A DNA stretch of 64,000 nucleotides from Halotalea alkalilenta (GTDB taxonomy: Bacteria; Pseudomonadota; Gammaproteobacteria; Pseudomonadales; Halomonadaceae). This document shows, piece by piece, positions 17,947 through 28,278 of the stretch. The position numbers were made by a program, and so were the translations under genes. Within the stretch, counting starts at the first letter, position 1; every line of letters starts with the position of its first letter. The stretch is from contig NZ_CP015243.1 of NCBI RefSeq assembly GCF_001648175.1, positions 3,038,001 to 3,102,000 of the forward strand, given 5' to 3'. A model generated the notes under the pieces. It saw only the letters and a program-made list of their open reading frames with translations, searched no databases and was not told where the DNA came from.

Positions 17947-19841
17947 CTAAAATCCATTTTTTATTGATAATAAATATAGTGGGGCGACTTTTTCTGCCCC
18001 TCTAACAGAGAGGTGGCTAGAATCAAAAAAATTGGCTCCATATTTATCTGCTCTCACGCATTCATCTTCGCAGAAAATATTATAGCCTTCCACAATAGAT
18101 ATCTTATTTTGCCCTTCAAATGTTCTAAGAAAAGAAATTGCAGAATAATTCTGTTGCTCAAATGATGACTTCGAAATTGTACTCGTATCTTTATTTCTAA
18201 GCATAATAGACCTAACCATATCCTGAGGAGCTCCAACAATTGCGGATGGATATGGCATTCCAATCACAACATTTTTCCCAGCCGCCGTTAATCGAGAAAC
18301 AGTCAAGCGAAAATCTTGCTCTAACTCTTCAAAATTATCCTTATAGAAATCAGCGCTCCAGTATGCTTGAAGTATTACATATCTTACAGCAGTATCTGCG
18401 ATAATAGATTCCAAAATCGTATCGTTGTACACTCCACAATTTGGACGCCGAATATGGCTAAAACCTGCAACCGGAGGGCACGCCGATGATGTCACTTGTT
18501 TAAGGGATCGCCCTTCTTGTTTAAGTGCCTCACCCAGCGCGTAGGCTAACTCAACGCCATGGCTATCTCCCCATAGCACCGTATCAGGGCTCACGTTCGC
18601 ACCAATTACGCATGCGTCATAATAAGAAATTGCCCTGGATCCAGACGAGTGGCATTTTGATCGTAAAGGGCTAAAATCATCAACATTGTTTTCCGCTGCT
18701 ACGGCCTCAGGAGCAAGTCGGAATGAGGCACCATCAGAATAAACAATTGAGAAACTCACTAATGTCACGAGCACCATAGCCGCTCCTGTCATTGTGAATA
18801 CTCTTTTAGAATTTTTTCGCCAAATTCTTCCCCTTGTTGTTTTCTCAATATACATCCAGCTTAATATTGCAACCCAAAAAGCAATAGCAACAAGAAATAG
18901 TTTTTCCCCGATTGTCCTATCAAACCCAAACGCTAAGCCCGCATATACAAAAATTGGCCAATGCCACATGTAGAGAGAATATGATATTTGGCCGATGAAA
19001 ACAAATGGCTTTGTTGACAATAACATATAAACCGGACCATTTCTTTGCTCTCCGGATAAAATGATAAGAACTGCTCCCAACACAGGCCAAATTGCATTAA
19101 ATCCAGGAAAAAGACTACTCTTATCTATTAACAACATTGCTAGAATTATCATCATAAGCCCAGATAATCCTAAAAGCCCACTAATAGTCCGACTTTGAAT
19201 TTTGGGAACCATTCCCAAAGCGAGCATTGAGCCCGCCATTAATTCCCACGCTCTGAACGGAATCAAATAGAATGAGGCTGATTGAAAGTTATCTGTCAAT
19301 ACTAGCGCAAAAGTAAATGACACGACAAACAAGGATATAACAATTATTTTCGATGCATTTTTTTTGATTGGAAAAATAATGATAACGATAGAGCCAAGGG
19401 GAAAAAAATATAAAATTGTTCTTCAACACCTAGAGACCATGTATGCAACAGAGGAATTGTAAATGATGATGCTGAAAAATAATCCTCCGTCCAAAAGAAA
19501 AATATGTTTGAAATAAAAAATACTGCTGAAAAAATACTTTTTGCTAGGTCAGAATACTCATCTGGGGTATTCACAACCCAACCAATGATAGTGCAAAATA
19601 AAAGGACACTGATCAAGACAGGCAGCAATCTATCAATGCGCTTACGATAAAATTCAGAAATGCTGAATTCTCCTTCTGTGATTTTTCCATATATTATCTT
19701 TGTGATCAAATAACCGGATATAACAAAAAAAACATCAACTCCAATAAAGCCACCAGGAAAAAGCATTATCCCAACGTGAAAAAGAACTACCGGAACTACT
19801 GCAATAGTTCTAAGCCCATCAATATCAGCGCGATATTTCAT
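17947..19841 (-). pseudogene. OafA-like acyltransferase with SGNH domain, frameshifted
   Basis: Two abutting frames make one 632-codon acyltransferase if a single base is restored. The N-terminal part (19841 to 19344) begins MKYRADIDGLRTIAVVPVVL and reaches LHTWSLGVEEQFYIFFPL, the acyltransferase-3 membrane core. The C-terminal part resumes as FPIKKNASKIIVISLFVVSF, continues with membrane helices, and ends in an SGNH domain with VLWGDSHGVEL and FDSSHLSVRGAEKV. The break falls in an A7 tract beside G4 (plus strand 19398-19408), so one base is missing. Such enzymes O-acetylate envelope polysaccharides. It could be a true null, a phase-variable gene or a sequencing error. The intact 652-residue relative lies at 22724-24682. 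Confidence 0.85.
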
Positions 19842-20885
19842 GAAGCAAGCCTCTGATAATATTTTTAATAAACACTAGATATATATTTAAACCATAATGG
19901 GTTTTATCAGGCGCTTTAGTCTCTAATCAACTAATAGGGCGTTTTCAAAAAACTTATGAAAGTATATTTATCTTATCAACATAGCACCTTCATAAAATTG
20001 AAATGATCAAATAAGAATACCAAAAGTTATTAATCAGTAACAGCCTTATGATTGATTTTCATGAATTGAATATAGCTTTTATTTTCAATGAATACAGTTC
20101 CCGAATTAACACTATAGTCTCAATTCAAAAATCTTCCAGGTGGACTCTGTTAAGGATGTGGCCATTAAGCCCAATCTATCACGCATGACCTACCTCCTGG
20201 CCGACCTGGAGGAAAAGCACAGTGCTCGAGCCCAATCAGGGAGCATTACCGTCGCCCGATGACAGTCTATTCGCCTTAGATTACTTCCCCTTTTTCCCAG
20301 GCGAATCTCTTCCGGCAATATAAAGGTCGTGAGATTAGGCTACAATCGAAAGACTAGAATAACCAGTTCAAGCCGAAATGCTTCAAACCTTATTCAAACA
20401 GTTACCTGAAAACCGAGGTGAATAATACGCACAAGGGCGAAGGCAAAGCTTATCTGTCTATCCGCCGCTGTCACCCAAACTTCAAAGCTCGTCCTCGCTA
20501 AGCTACCAGGCGAACCAGGATAGCGGCCCTTTTGCAGGAAAGCACTTGACCCAACCACTGCGTCACGTCCTCACGGCATCGACTGAAAGCGATGTGCAAC
20601 TCGACAAACAGATAGCACTGATTATGCAATCCTTAACGCGCTAAGTTATTTATCCTCGGCATCGCATCAAGCTTCAGCTGCCCTAGTCTACGATTCATGA
20701 ACTGCCAGTTAGAGCAGTGAATGAATCAGACATTATGGGAAAGTATAATAAAGTCCTCCCAAAGATGCCAACCAAAGTAAGCTACCAACCATCTCAAAGT
20801 TCTCTAAGGCTACAATAGCAGCGACTCCTTAGAAGTATTGAGAGACAAAAATAGAGTAAGGTGATCTGAAAATTAAATGTTTCAC
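19842..20885. other. Gene-free region with possible coding relics
   Basis: About 1 kb separating the frameshifted acyltransferase from the phosphomannomutase gene. Short plus-strand frames look protein-like but lack starts and are interrupted: one around 20140-20260 (contains MTYLLADLEEKHSARAQ) and one ending at about 20644 (contains HLTQPLRHVLTASTESD). They read against the cluster direction. I do not recognise them; they may be remains of a displaced gene. Confidence 0.35.
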
Positions 20886-22274
20886 TCAGAAGCTGATACT
20901 TGTATCGGGAACAATGTCGTGCAGTGCATCACGAAATAGTGCCTGGACGCGCGCCAACGCTTGCGCGTTCTTGCCCTCGAAGCGCAACACCAGCATTGGT
21001 GTGGTATTGGAGGCGCGGCATAGCCCCCAGCCATCAGGATAGTCGACGCGAATCCCATCGATAGCAGTCTTGGTCGCTTCGGCACCGAAATCGACTTCCC
21101 GCGCCAAGCGTTCGACGATGGCGAACTTGTTCTCGTCGGTCACTTCGACGTTGATCTCCGCGGTGCCGAGATCCTGTGGGTAGCGAGCAAAGAAGGCATC
21201 GGCATCCTGCTGCTGGCCGCTGAGGATCTCGAGCAGCCGTGCGGCGCAGTAAAGACCATCATCGAAGCCGTACCAACGTTCCTTGAAGAAGATATGCCCG
21301 CTCATCTCACCGGCAAGCAACGCCCCAGTCTGTTTCATTTTCGCCTTGATCAACGAGTGGCCGGTCGGCGACATTTCTGGTACTCCTCCCGCCCGCTCGA
21401 TCAGTGCAGGCAGATTGCCGGTGCATTTGACGTCGAAGATGATCCGCGCGCCGGGTTCACGCTCGAGCAGGTCTTCGGAGAAGGCCATCATCAGGCGATC
21501 GGGAAAGATCACCTCCCCCTTTGGCGTCACCACGCCAAGGCGATCACCATCGCCATCGAAGGCCAGGCCGATGTCGGCGCCAGTCTCGCGCACCTTGATA
21601 ATCAGATCCTGCAGGTTCTCGAGCTTGCCGGGATCGGGATGGTGATTGGGGAAGTGACCATCGATCTCATCGAACAGCGGGATGGTCTCCATGCCAAGGC
21701 GCGCCACCAACTGCGGGCCAAGCTCCCCGGTCACGCCATTGCCACAATCGACCACAGCCTTGAGCGGACGTCCAATCTCAATACCAGAGAGGATGCGTTC
21801 GAGATAGGCCGGACGGACATCGTGCTGGCGGAGCGGGCCGTCGCCGGTGGTGAAATCCTCCGCCTCGATACGCAGATGCAGATCGGTGATCGCCTGATTG
21901 GCCAGGGTCTCACCAGCGAGTACGATCTTGAAACCGTTGTAATCGGCAGGGTTGTGGCTACCAGTCACCGCCACGCCTGAGCGGGTACCCTCGAGCGTAG
22001 CGGCAGCAAAATACACCACAGGTGTCGGTACCATGCCAACGTCGATCGCCTCAACGCCCGCCGCGCGAATGCCCTCGATCAAGGCGCCAGCCAGCTCAGG
22101 CCCGGAGAGCCGACCGTCACGCCCCACCACGATCGACTGCTCACCACGCCGTCGAGCCTCACTGCCGATGGCCTGCCCGAGCAGACGCACACCGTAGGTG
22201 GAAAGGTCTCGTCCTACGACACCGCGGATATCGTAGGCGCGAAAGGCGGAAAGCGGGATGGTGGTTCGGGTCAT
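20886..22274 (-). CDS. algC: Phosphomannomutase / phosphoglucomutase
   Basis: Alpha-D-phosphohexomutase that interconverts hexose 6- and 1-phosphates, feeding GDP-mannose and UDP-glucose pathways for polysaccharide. Of 462 residues, the N-terminus has FRAYDIRGVVGRDL. The active-site phosphoserine lies in GVAVTGSHNPADYNGFK, the metal-binding loop in AFDGDGDRLGVV, the sugar-binding loop in LAGEMSGHIFF, and the C-terminal phosphate-binding loop in RASNTTPMLVLRFE. Length equals Pseudomonas AlgC (463). The ATG at 22274 with AGGA upstream is preferred over a TTG one codon earlier. It is GC-rich, unlike the central cluster genes. Confidence 0.93.
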   Translation of the reverse strand: MTRTTIPLSAFRAYDIRGVVGRDLSTYGVRLLGQAIGSEARRRGEQSIVVGRDGRLSGPELAGALIEGIRAAGVEAIDVGMVPTPVVYFAAATLEGTRSGVAVTGSHNPADYNGFKIVLAGETLANQAITDLHLRIEAEDFTTGDGPLRQHDVRPAYLERILSGIEIGRPLKAVVDCGNGVTGELGPQLVARLGMETIPLFDEIDGHFPNHHPDPGKLENLQDLIIKVRETGADIGLAFDGDGDRLGVVTPKGEVIFPDRLMMAFSEDLLEREPGARIIFDVKCTGNLPALIERAGGVPEMSPTGHSLIKAKMKQTGALLAGEMSGHIFFKERWYGFDDGLYCAARLLEILSGQQQDADAFFARYPQDLGTAEINVEVTDENKFAIVERLAREVDFGAEATKTAIDGIRVDYPDGWGLCRASNTTPMLVLRFEGKNAQALARVQALFRDALHDIVPDTSISF

Positions 22275-22313
22275 CAATGAAGATCCTGATTACATGGAAA
22301 AAACGTACGTGCC

Positions 22314-22445
22314 TCAAGCTACGGGCTGCAGCGAATCGGCGCGACCGAGCGCATGATAGAGCACTCTCGCCGCCTTGACCGTCGCCAGATCGTCGAGATT
22401 GCGACCATTGATCAATACAGGCGAATGGAGCCGCTGTCTGAACTA
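22314..22445 (-). pseudogene. Relic of a UDP-glucose dehydrogenase C-terminus
   Basis: On the minus strand one frame reads SPVLINGRNLDDLATVKAAR and continues VLYHALGRADSLQPVA before a stop. This is the typical C-terminal end of UDP-glucose/GDP-mannose dehydrogenases (cf. [11 protein letters not shown] in the intact gene at 39134-40474). Upstream the frame is broken by a stop and no start exists, so only a tail remains. It sits between the acyltransferase and algC genes, in a 450-base space with no intact gene, and suggests past gene replacement. Confidence 0.6.
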
Positions 22446-22723
22446 GCCAAAGCGGGCCGCACAGACTGCTTTCAGTTCGGTGCAGGTCAATAAAAGTATT
22501 TACCCCATCAGCACCACAAGGTCGAAGGGCCTGGGGAGCCTGGTAAACAAGACCTGACTGCAGCACTAATTTACACAGTCGGCAGCAGCCCGGCTGACAT
22601 AGCCGATCTGTCTAGCCGAATGCGCCAGCGCATGCTTGGAGAAGCAGGAGCCGCTACTTATCCCTCTTTAATTTAGCCAAAAAGCAAGAAAATTTCTTTC
22701 GTCAAAAAAAACGCTGAACATAG

Positions 22724-24682
22724 TTACCCATCCAATGGATGATTTTTCAACAGACGGCCAACAAACAATGATGCTCCTTCTAAACTCCAATGATCTCCAT
22801 CACTCCAATAAAACTCACTGCAGTTTATAAAATCATTATTCATATCCAATTTTATTACATCAACTTGAGATATGTACTCTACGTTCGAGCGCGTAGACAT
22901 TGAAGCAATTTCCCTATCCAAACGATAGAAGACTTCCTCCAATCCGTTTCTTAAAGAATAATGAAAATTGCAGCCTCGCCTCATGACATAATTAAATCCA
23001 ATATGTGGTTCTATTCTCGGCCCAATCCAAATAGCACGCGTATAGTTAGAGAGTTCATCCAAATAATCAATAACCTTATTTATATTATCTTGCTCTATGA
23101 CAAAATTAGAAGCATCTACACTACCAAATTCCGGAATATCAGAAATAATTTGTCTACCTTGACGTCCATCATTGGTTTCTAAAAGATGAAATCCTGCTTG
23201 AGTATAAAGAACCTTATCAAAAACACCGGGATTTGTCTTAACAAATTCTAAGAAAGCCCCATACTGGCATTCTTCGCTCGGATCGTGTGCACGACAGCCA
23301 CCAGAGGTGATACCGACGATAAAGTTTCCTTTATATTCTGAGTACATCCCGTTGAACAAATCAATGCTATGGCTATCTCCAATAATAGCTATACCTGATC
23401 CATATTGACGATAGCAATTTAAAATTTTTTCACTACGAGTCTGGTTCAGCACCTTAGCATTAAATTTACATGCTTGATCGTCAATAAAACCACGCTTCAA
23501 CTTTTCTTCACGAGCTCCTTCGACCAGGTTATAAGTTGCTGCAATATCAGGATTTGCCTCTTGCCATGCACTCAATCTGCCATCAGAAAAATGTCCGTAG
23601 GCTCCAGCAGCGACAAAGGCACAAGTGAACAAACCTGTCGCTCTGAATACTGCAGCTCTAGAAGCAAAAATCTTTATTTGCTTTTTACGGAAAGGTTGTT
23701 CTATATAACGCCAGCTAAAGTAAGCCAGCGCAATGACCATTGCCGTCAGCGCCAACATGATAAGTTCAGAAGGATGAGTCAAGCTTCGAATACGCGAAAA
23801 AGCAAATATGGGTTGATGCCAGAGATAGGCACTGTAGCTAATAAGGCCAACTCCCACCAATACGCGAGTAGAAAGTAATCTACCTACCCATGTGGTAGGT
23901 GACGCATAAAGTATAATCAAACAGGCGCCGCTGACGGGCAGCAAAGCATATAAAGAAGGAAATGGTGTCGTCGCATCATAAAGGAAGATAGAAATTAAAA
24001 TAAAAACAAAACCTAAAGAGGATAAAATGTTATTATTACGCAAAGAGCGGCCATGGCTTAGAAAGGCACAAATAGCTCCTGCTCCAAGCTCCCATGCCCT
24101 AGTAGGAAGCAAATAAAAATTTGCATCAGAATGGTTCCTCCACCCCCACTCAGAAAGCATTAAACTCAAACCAGAGAGTATCACAATCACATAAAAAATG
24201 GACCTTCGATCAAAACGCCACAACATTATCAATAGCAAAGGAAAGAAAATATAAAATTGTTCTTCGACCGCCAAACTCCATGTATGGAGCAATGGATTTT
24301 CTTCTGCATCTGGAGCGAAGTAATCTGCCTTTTGCCAAAAAAGAATGTTAGAGACAAAAAAGCTGACTGCAATAATTGCTTGAGAAAAGTCCTTGAACTG
24401 AGAAGGTACCATCCACATCCAAGCAAACGGTATACAACAAATCAGCACGAAAAAAAGTACAGGCAAAATTCTACGAGCACGTCGTTCATAAAATGTTTTT
24501 ATTGAAAATTTCCCTTGATCCAAATCACTTAAAATAATTGTCGTGATTAAGAATCCGCTGATGACAAAGAACACGTCAACTCCAACATACCCTCCAGAAA
24601 AGATATTGAAGCCCGCATGGAAAAATATCACTGGAAGAACAGCAATAGCTCGTAATCCATCAATCTCTCTTCTGTACTTCAT
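22724..24682 (-). CDS. OafA-like O-acyltransferase with C-terminal SGNH domain
   Basis: 652-residue membrane enzyme. The N-terminal acyltransferase-3 domain starts KYRREIDGLRAIAVLPVIFF, has the conserved pieces GGYVGVDVFFVISGFLI, FYERRARRILPVLFFV and LLHTWSLAVEEQFYIFFPLL, and holds about ten membrane helices. The C-terminal periplasmic SGNH domain has AIIGDSHSIDLFNG (Ser nucleophile) and WSDGDHWSLEGASLF (Asp/His). Such fusions move acetyl groups across the membrane onto O-antigen or exopolysaccharide sugars. The N-terminal half is close to the frameshifted protein at 17947-19841, and both share the same domain order. Sugar target unknown. Confidence 0.92.
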   Translation of the reverse strand: MKYRREIDGLRAIAVLPVIFFHAGFNIFSGGYVGVDVFFVISGFLITTIILSDLDQGKFSIKTFYERRARRILPVLFFVLICCIPFAWMWMVPSQFKDFSQAIIAVSFFVSNILFWQKADYFAPDAEENPLLHTWSLAVEEQFYIFFPLLLIMLWRFDRRSIFYVIVILSGLSLMLSEWGWRNHSDANFYLLPTRAWELGAGAICAFLSHGRSLRNNNILSSLGFVFILISIFLYDATTPFPSLYALLPVSGACLIILYASPTTWVGRLLSTRVLVGVGLISYSAYLWHQPIFAFSRIRSLTHPSELIMLALTAMVIALAYFSWRYIEQPFRKKQIKIFASRAAVFRATGLFTCAFVAAGAYGHFSDGRLSAWQEANPDIAATYNLVEGAREEKLKRGFIDDQACKFNAKVLNQTRSEKILNCYRQYGSGIAIIGDSHSIDLFNGMYSEYKGNFIVGITSGGCRAHDPSEECQYGAFLEFVKTNPGVFDKVLYTQAGFHLLETNDGRQGRQIISDIPEFGSVDASNFVIEQDNINKVIDYLDELSNYTRAIWIGPRIEPHIGFNYVMRRGCNFHYSLRNGLEEVFYRLDREIASMSTRSNVEYISQVDVIKLDMNNDFINCSEFYWSDGDHWSLEGASLFVGRLLKNHPLDG

Positions 24683-24904
24683 AACGTGTTCCTTTCATCC
24701 ATTGTGAGTCAACAAATTATTTCAATCTAAAGAGGATGATTTATATGTTCTTGGATAAAGCGAAAGGTATAAAATTATTGTGAGCCTTAGTCACAAAGCA
24801 GGACATATACGGCAAGTATATAACCAACCATTAACTCCTTGCATCGAATAGAAAATTACTTTTGACTGTTAAGGTGATTAAGATCAACTTAATCATCAAT
24901 GTAT

Positions 24905-26290
24905 TCAATATGCATTTTTTCCAACAAAACCTTTGAAAAAGGTCAAGAATATAATTTTTATATCCAAGGCAAGAGACCAATTTTCGATATACCAAAGGTC
25001 GAACTTGACCCGCATTTGCATTTTCTCCAATGTGTCCGTTTCACCACGAAAGCCGCTGACCTGCGCCCAACCGGTGATGCCTGGCTTAACCTTGTGGCGT
25101 TTCATATAGGACTCGACCAACGCCTTGTAATGCTCGTTATGGGCCAAAGCGTGTGGTCTAGGGCCGACGATCGACATTCGCCCCTGGAGCACATTGAAGA
25201 ACTGAGGCAGTTCATCCAGCGAGGTCTTACGCAGGAAAGCCCCGATCGGAGTGATGCGAGCATCCCCCTTCATCGCCTGAGTCACCTGTCCATCGTGCTC
25301 CTCATGCACCCTCATCGACCTGAACTTGTAGACTTTGAAGCGCTTGCCATTAATACCGGTCCGATATTGCTTAAAGATCACAGGCCCAGGAGAGGTAAGC
25401 TTGATCGCCAAAGCGATTAGCAAGCAGACCGGGGCAATCAAGATGCAAATGGCCAGGCCGATCCAAAAGTCCTCCAGCCGTTTAGCGATTCGCGCCTTGC
25501 CCAGCATCGGACTGGTACTCAGATCAATCGAGTAGAGACCGACAACCTCGCTCACACGATGGTTCAACAGCGGAAGGTCGCTCAGCTCAGGGAAGAAACG
25601 TATATCGGCGGTGAGATGTCGCAAGGTGAAGGTGATCTCTTTGATCGTGTCTCCCATATTCAGCGGCATGCAGATCCATACCTCATCCGCCTTGGTCGCT
25701 TCGACCCGGCGAGCAAGGTGATCCAACTCACGCTGCATCGGCTCACCTTTCATCCGCTGGTAGCCTGCGATCGAGTAGCCGGCGACCTGCTCACGACGCA
25801 TATGGCGAGCGGTTGCAAGCAAAACAGGGCCCGGCCCTACAAGAAAGATCTTCCGGCGTACCGAACCGCTGAGCCGATACCTGGCCAGCCACACGCGAGC
25901 CACAATCCGCCCAGCCACGGCGAGGAAGAAAGAGATCCAAAGAGTAGAGACGATCCATAGGCGAGAGTATTCGCTGGAGAAATCCAGGAAATACAGCATC
26001 GAGGAAATAATTAGGGTTGCCGCTGTCCAGACCAGAAAAAGATTGAAGATCAAATGGCCTAGCCGCTTGGACTGCCAGCGGGCATAGTTTTCACCATAGC
26101 TATTGAGGATCAATATCAGCAGGATCATCACCGAGATGGCCAGCGTATAGCGATCACGAACCTCCATCTGCCCGAATCGCAAAGCCCAGGCCAGCCAACC
26201 CGCAAAGACCATCACGATGATGTCGTACACCGGTGCTACGACATGCAAGGGGATCCTTTCTATCCATCCGTTGATCAGTCTTGCTCTCAT
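24905..26290 (-). CDS. wcaJ: Undecaprenyl-phosphate sugar phosphotransferase (WcaJ-like, initiating)
   Basis: Polyisoprenyl-phosphate hexose-1-phosphate transferase that starts the repeat unit on undecaprenyl phosphate, probably with glucose-1-P. Of 461 residues, the N-terminal half has four or five membrane helices and a nucleotide-binding-like fold (IFLVGPGPVLLATARHM). The C-terminal catalytic domain has ILIAPVCLLIALAIKLTSPG, FKQYRTGINGKRFKVYKFRS, KTSLDELPQFFNVLQGRMSI and VGPRPHA, and ends near PGITGWAQVSGFRGETDT. The ATG at 26290 has GGAGG six bases upstream, preferred over the longer frame. The sugar specificity is inferred. Confidence 0.93.
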   Translation of the reverse strand: MRARLINGWIERIPLHVVAPVYDIIVMVFAGWLAWALRFGQMEVRDRYTLAISVMILLILILNSYGENYARWQSKRLGHLIFNLFLVWTAATLIISSMLYFLDFSSEYSRLWIVSTLWISFFLAVAGRIVARVWLARYRLSGSVRRKIFLVGPGPVLLATARHMRREQVAGYSIAGYQRMKGEPMQRELDHLARRVEATKADEVWICMPLNMGDTIKEITFTLRHLTADIRFFPELSDLPLLNHRVSEVVGLYSIDLSTSPMLGKARIAKRLEDFWIGLAICILIAPVCLLIALAIKLTSPGPVIFKQYRTGINGKRFKVYKFRSMRVHEEHDGQVTQAMKGDARITPIGAFLRKTSLDELPQFFNVLQGRMSIVGPRPHALAHNEHYKALVESYMKRHKVKPGITGWAQVSGFRGETDTLEKMQMRVKFDLWYIENWSLALDIKIIFLTFFKGFVGKNAY

Positions 26291-26400
26291 CGCATCCCTC
26301 CGAAGCCCTTTCGATCCCCAATTACCCATCTATAGGCGAACAGGGTTATATATTTACTTACCGATATTGCAATTAAATTAGACATTTAATTTATTCAAAA

Positions 26401-27540
26401 TCAAGCGAGGACTTCCGAGTAGACCTTTTCAAGCTCCGACGTCATATGCTCCACGCCCCACGGCTCCAGATCCAATGCCTGGACATTCGCTCTCATCCGC
26501 GCATTGAGCTCTTCATCATTCAACAAATCGAGAATCGGCCTTTCCATTTGGGGAATATCATCGATGGGTACGGTAAAACCGGTCAGGCCATTCTTGACGA
26601 TTACCTCAACACCAGGCAGTGCGGTAACCACAGCTGGAGACCCGCCCAGCGCATATTGGACAACCACTCGGGGCAACCCCTCCCGCTCGGAAGAAAGCAC
26701 GCACACCCGGGCCGACTTTATCCAACGTTCGACATCATCCCGAAAACCAAGCAGCGCCACCCTACCTTGCAGCCCTAGCTCGACAAGCCGCTGCTCAACT
26801 CGCTGCCGATCAATACCTTCCCCAAGTACGGCGAAGCACGCCGATGGTCGCCCCTCGACAATGCGCTTGAAGACATCCAGAAACTCATAGACGCGCTTTC
26901 TGGGTTCTAACGCAGCCACCATCAGAACCAGATCGATGTTCTGGTCCGGGACATCAAAATGCTGGAGGACCTCAGCTGCCGACAAAGGCGCTGCGGTACG
27001 AAACTTATCGATATCCATACCGCTGGGAATCACCAGGTGCTTTTCTGGTTTGCCCACGTTGGACTCTATTCCCGCGGTCATCATCCCCTGGCTGACGTTG
27101 ACATATTTGTCGGTAAAGGGCACCAGAGCCCGTTCCGCAACCAGATAGGTGATCTTTTCGACTCGCCCCACGTTGAGGAATGGCAAGATATGCACGCCAT
27201 GTACGATACCTTTTACCCCGGCGACGCGGGCAGCAACCCTGCCGAGAATTCCGGCCTTGCTGGTATGGGTATGGACGATATCTGGGCGGATTCTACGCAG
27301 TAGCCGAACCATTTCCACCGTAGCCTTGATTTCATGAACCGGCGAAATCGCACGGCGCAGGGAGCCCACGCAGAGCTTGTGAATCCGAGGGTCGAGTCTC
27401 GCCAGCATTTCTTGGCGTACTTCATCACCATAGATGAGATAAACCTCATGACCATGTTCTGCTTGGGCATTGCAAGAGAGCAAGGTGTTCTCATCCGCAC
27501 CACCACGAATCAATCGAGTGATGATATGCGCGATTCTCAT
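26401..27540 (-). CDS. Glycosyltransferase, GT4 family
   Basis: 379-residue GT-B enzyme. The N-terminal acceptor domain has MRIAHIITRLIRGGADENTL and VHTHTSKAGILGRVAARVAG. The C-terminal donor domain has LVLMVAALEPRKRVYEFLDV, VALLGFRDDVERWIKSARVC and the E-x7-E type motif in LSSEREGLPRVVVQYALGG. It would transfer one sugar of the repeat unit on the cytoplasmic face. Donor and linkage cannot be read from sequence. It follows the initiating transferase gene in reverse order of the cluster and is less AT-rich than its neighbours at 28-38 kb. Confidence 0.92.
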   Translation of the reverse strand: MRIAHIITRLIRGGADENTLLSCNAQAEHGHEVYLIYGDEVRQEMLARLDPRIHKLCVGSLRRAISPVHEIKATVEMVRLLRRIRPDIVHTHTSKAGILGRVAARVAGVKGIVHGVHILPFLNVGRVEKITYLVAERALVPFTDKYVNVSQGMMTAGIESNVGKPEKHLVIPSGMDIDKFRTAAPLSAAEVLQHFDVPDQNIDLVLMVAALEPRKRVYEFLDVFKRIVEGRPSACFAVLGEGIDRQRVEQRLVELGLQGRVALLGFRDDVERWIKSARVCVLSSEREGLPRVVVQYALGGSPAVVTALPGVEVIVKNGLTGFTVPIDDIPQMERPILDLLNDEELNARMRANVQALDLEPWGVEHMTSELEKVYSEVLA

Positions 27541-27586
27541 GTATTTAATTCCTAATATTACAGTGGGTAAGCGAAAAATGTTTCGA

Positions 27587-28183
27587 TCATCTACGATAAA
27601 AAGGCTGTCCTGTTATCCAAGTTGCCAGTTCTCTTAACCATCGAACAGTTGGTACATGAGTAATATTTAGAGCGATGATTACTACAAAAATACCTAGTAT
27701 ATAAAAATATACTGATAGATGAAATTTTTCACATACAATTGAATTAAAGACTTTTATCGCAGCCATACTCAGAACCCCTCCTAGGCCTAAGCCAGCCAAA
27801 AGTTCCAAGAGTGTGTGAAAAGAAAAATAATACCGCAGCGAACTAATTAACAATGAAATTATTATTGCAATAACAACTGAGACATATTGCCATTTTTTTG
27901 ATTTTCCTTTCACGCAGATCCAAGCCAATAACGGAAACAGGAAGGCACTGCGAAAAGCATGTCCACTAATTCCCGTAAAATCATATTTAGCACCCATTCC
28001 ATAAGCATAAAAAAGCAATTTAGAAATAAATACTAAAAATACTCCCATGCCGAAAAAGAATCCCAGCAAGCAGAATTTCAACTCTTTTTCTTTACAACAA
28101 AGATATACAACCAAATAGAACAACACCGCGAAGCAAAAAACACTACCTCCCAACTTAGTTAATAGTGTAAATATAATATCCAA
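27587..28183 (-). CDS. PAP2-family membrane phosphatase
   Basis: About 198-residue membrane protein with six helices and the PAP2 catalytic motifs: Lys in AKYDF, the GxSGH-type FTGISGHAFRSAFLFP, and the R-x5-H type SSLRYYFSFHTLLELLAGLG. In a polysaccharide cluster it may recycle undecaprenyl pyrophosphate or dephosphorylate a lipid-linked intermediate (inference). No ATG is available at the N-terminus. A TTG at 28183 with AAGGGAG five bases upstream is the best start; a TTG at 28216 would add 11 residues. Confidence 0.82.
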   Translation of the reverse strand: MDIIFTLLTKLGGSVFCFAVLFYLVVYLCCKEKELKFCLLGFFFGMGVFLVFISKLLFYAYGMGAKYDFTGISGHAFRSAFLFPLLAWICVKGKSKKWQYVSVVIAIIISLLISSLRYYFSFHTLLELLAGLGLGGVLSMAAIKVFNSIVCEKFHLSVYFYILGIFVVIIALNITHVPTVRWLRELATWITGQPFYRR

Positions 28184-28278
28184 TTTGACTCCCTTAAAAT
28201 CAAGCAATGAAAGCAAATCGAAAGTCGCAGTAAATATAAGGTCATGTTTGAATAATCACGCGATTTGAAAACCCCAGC

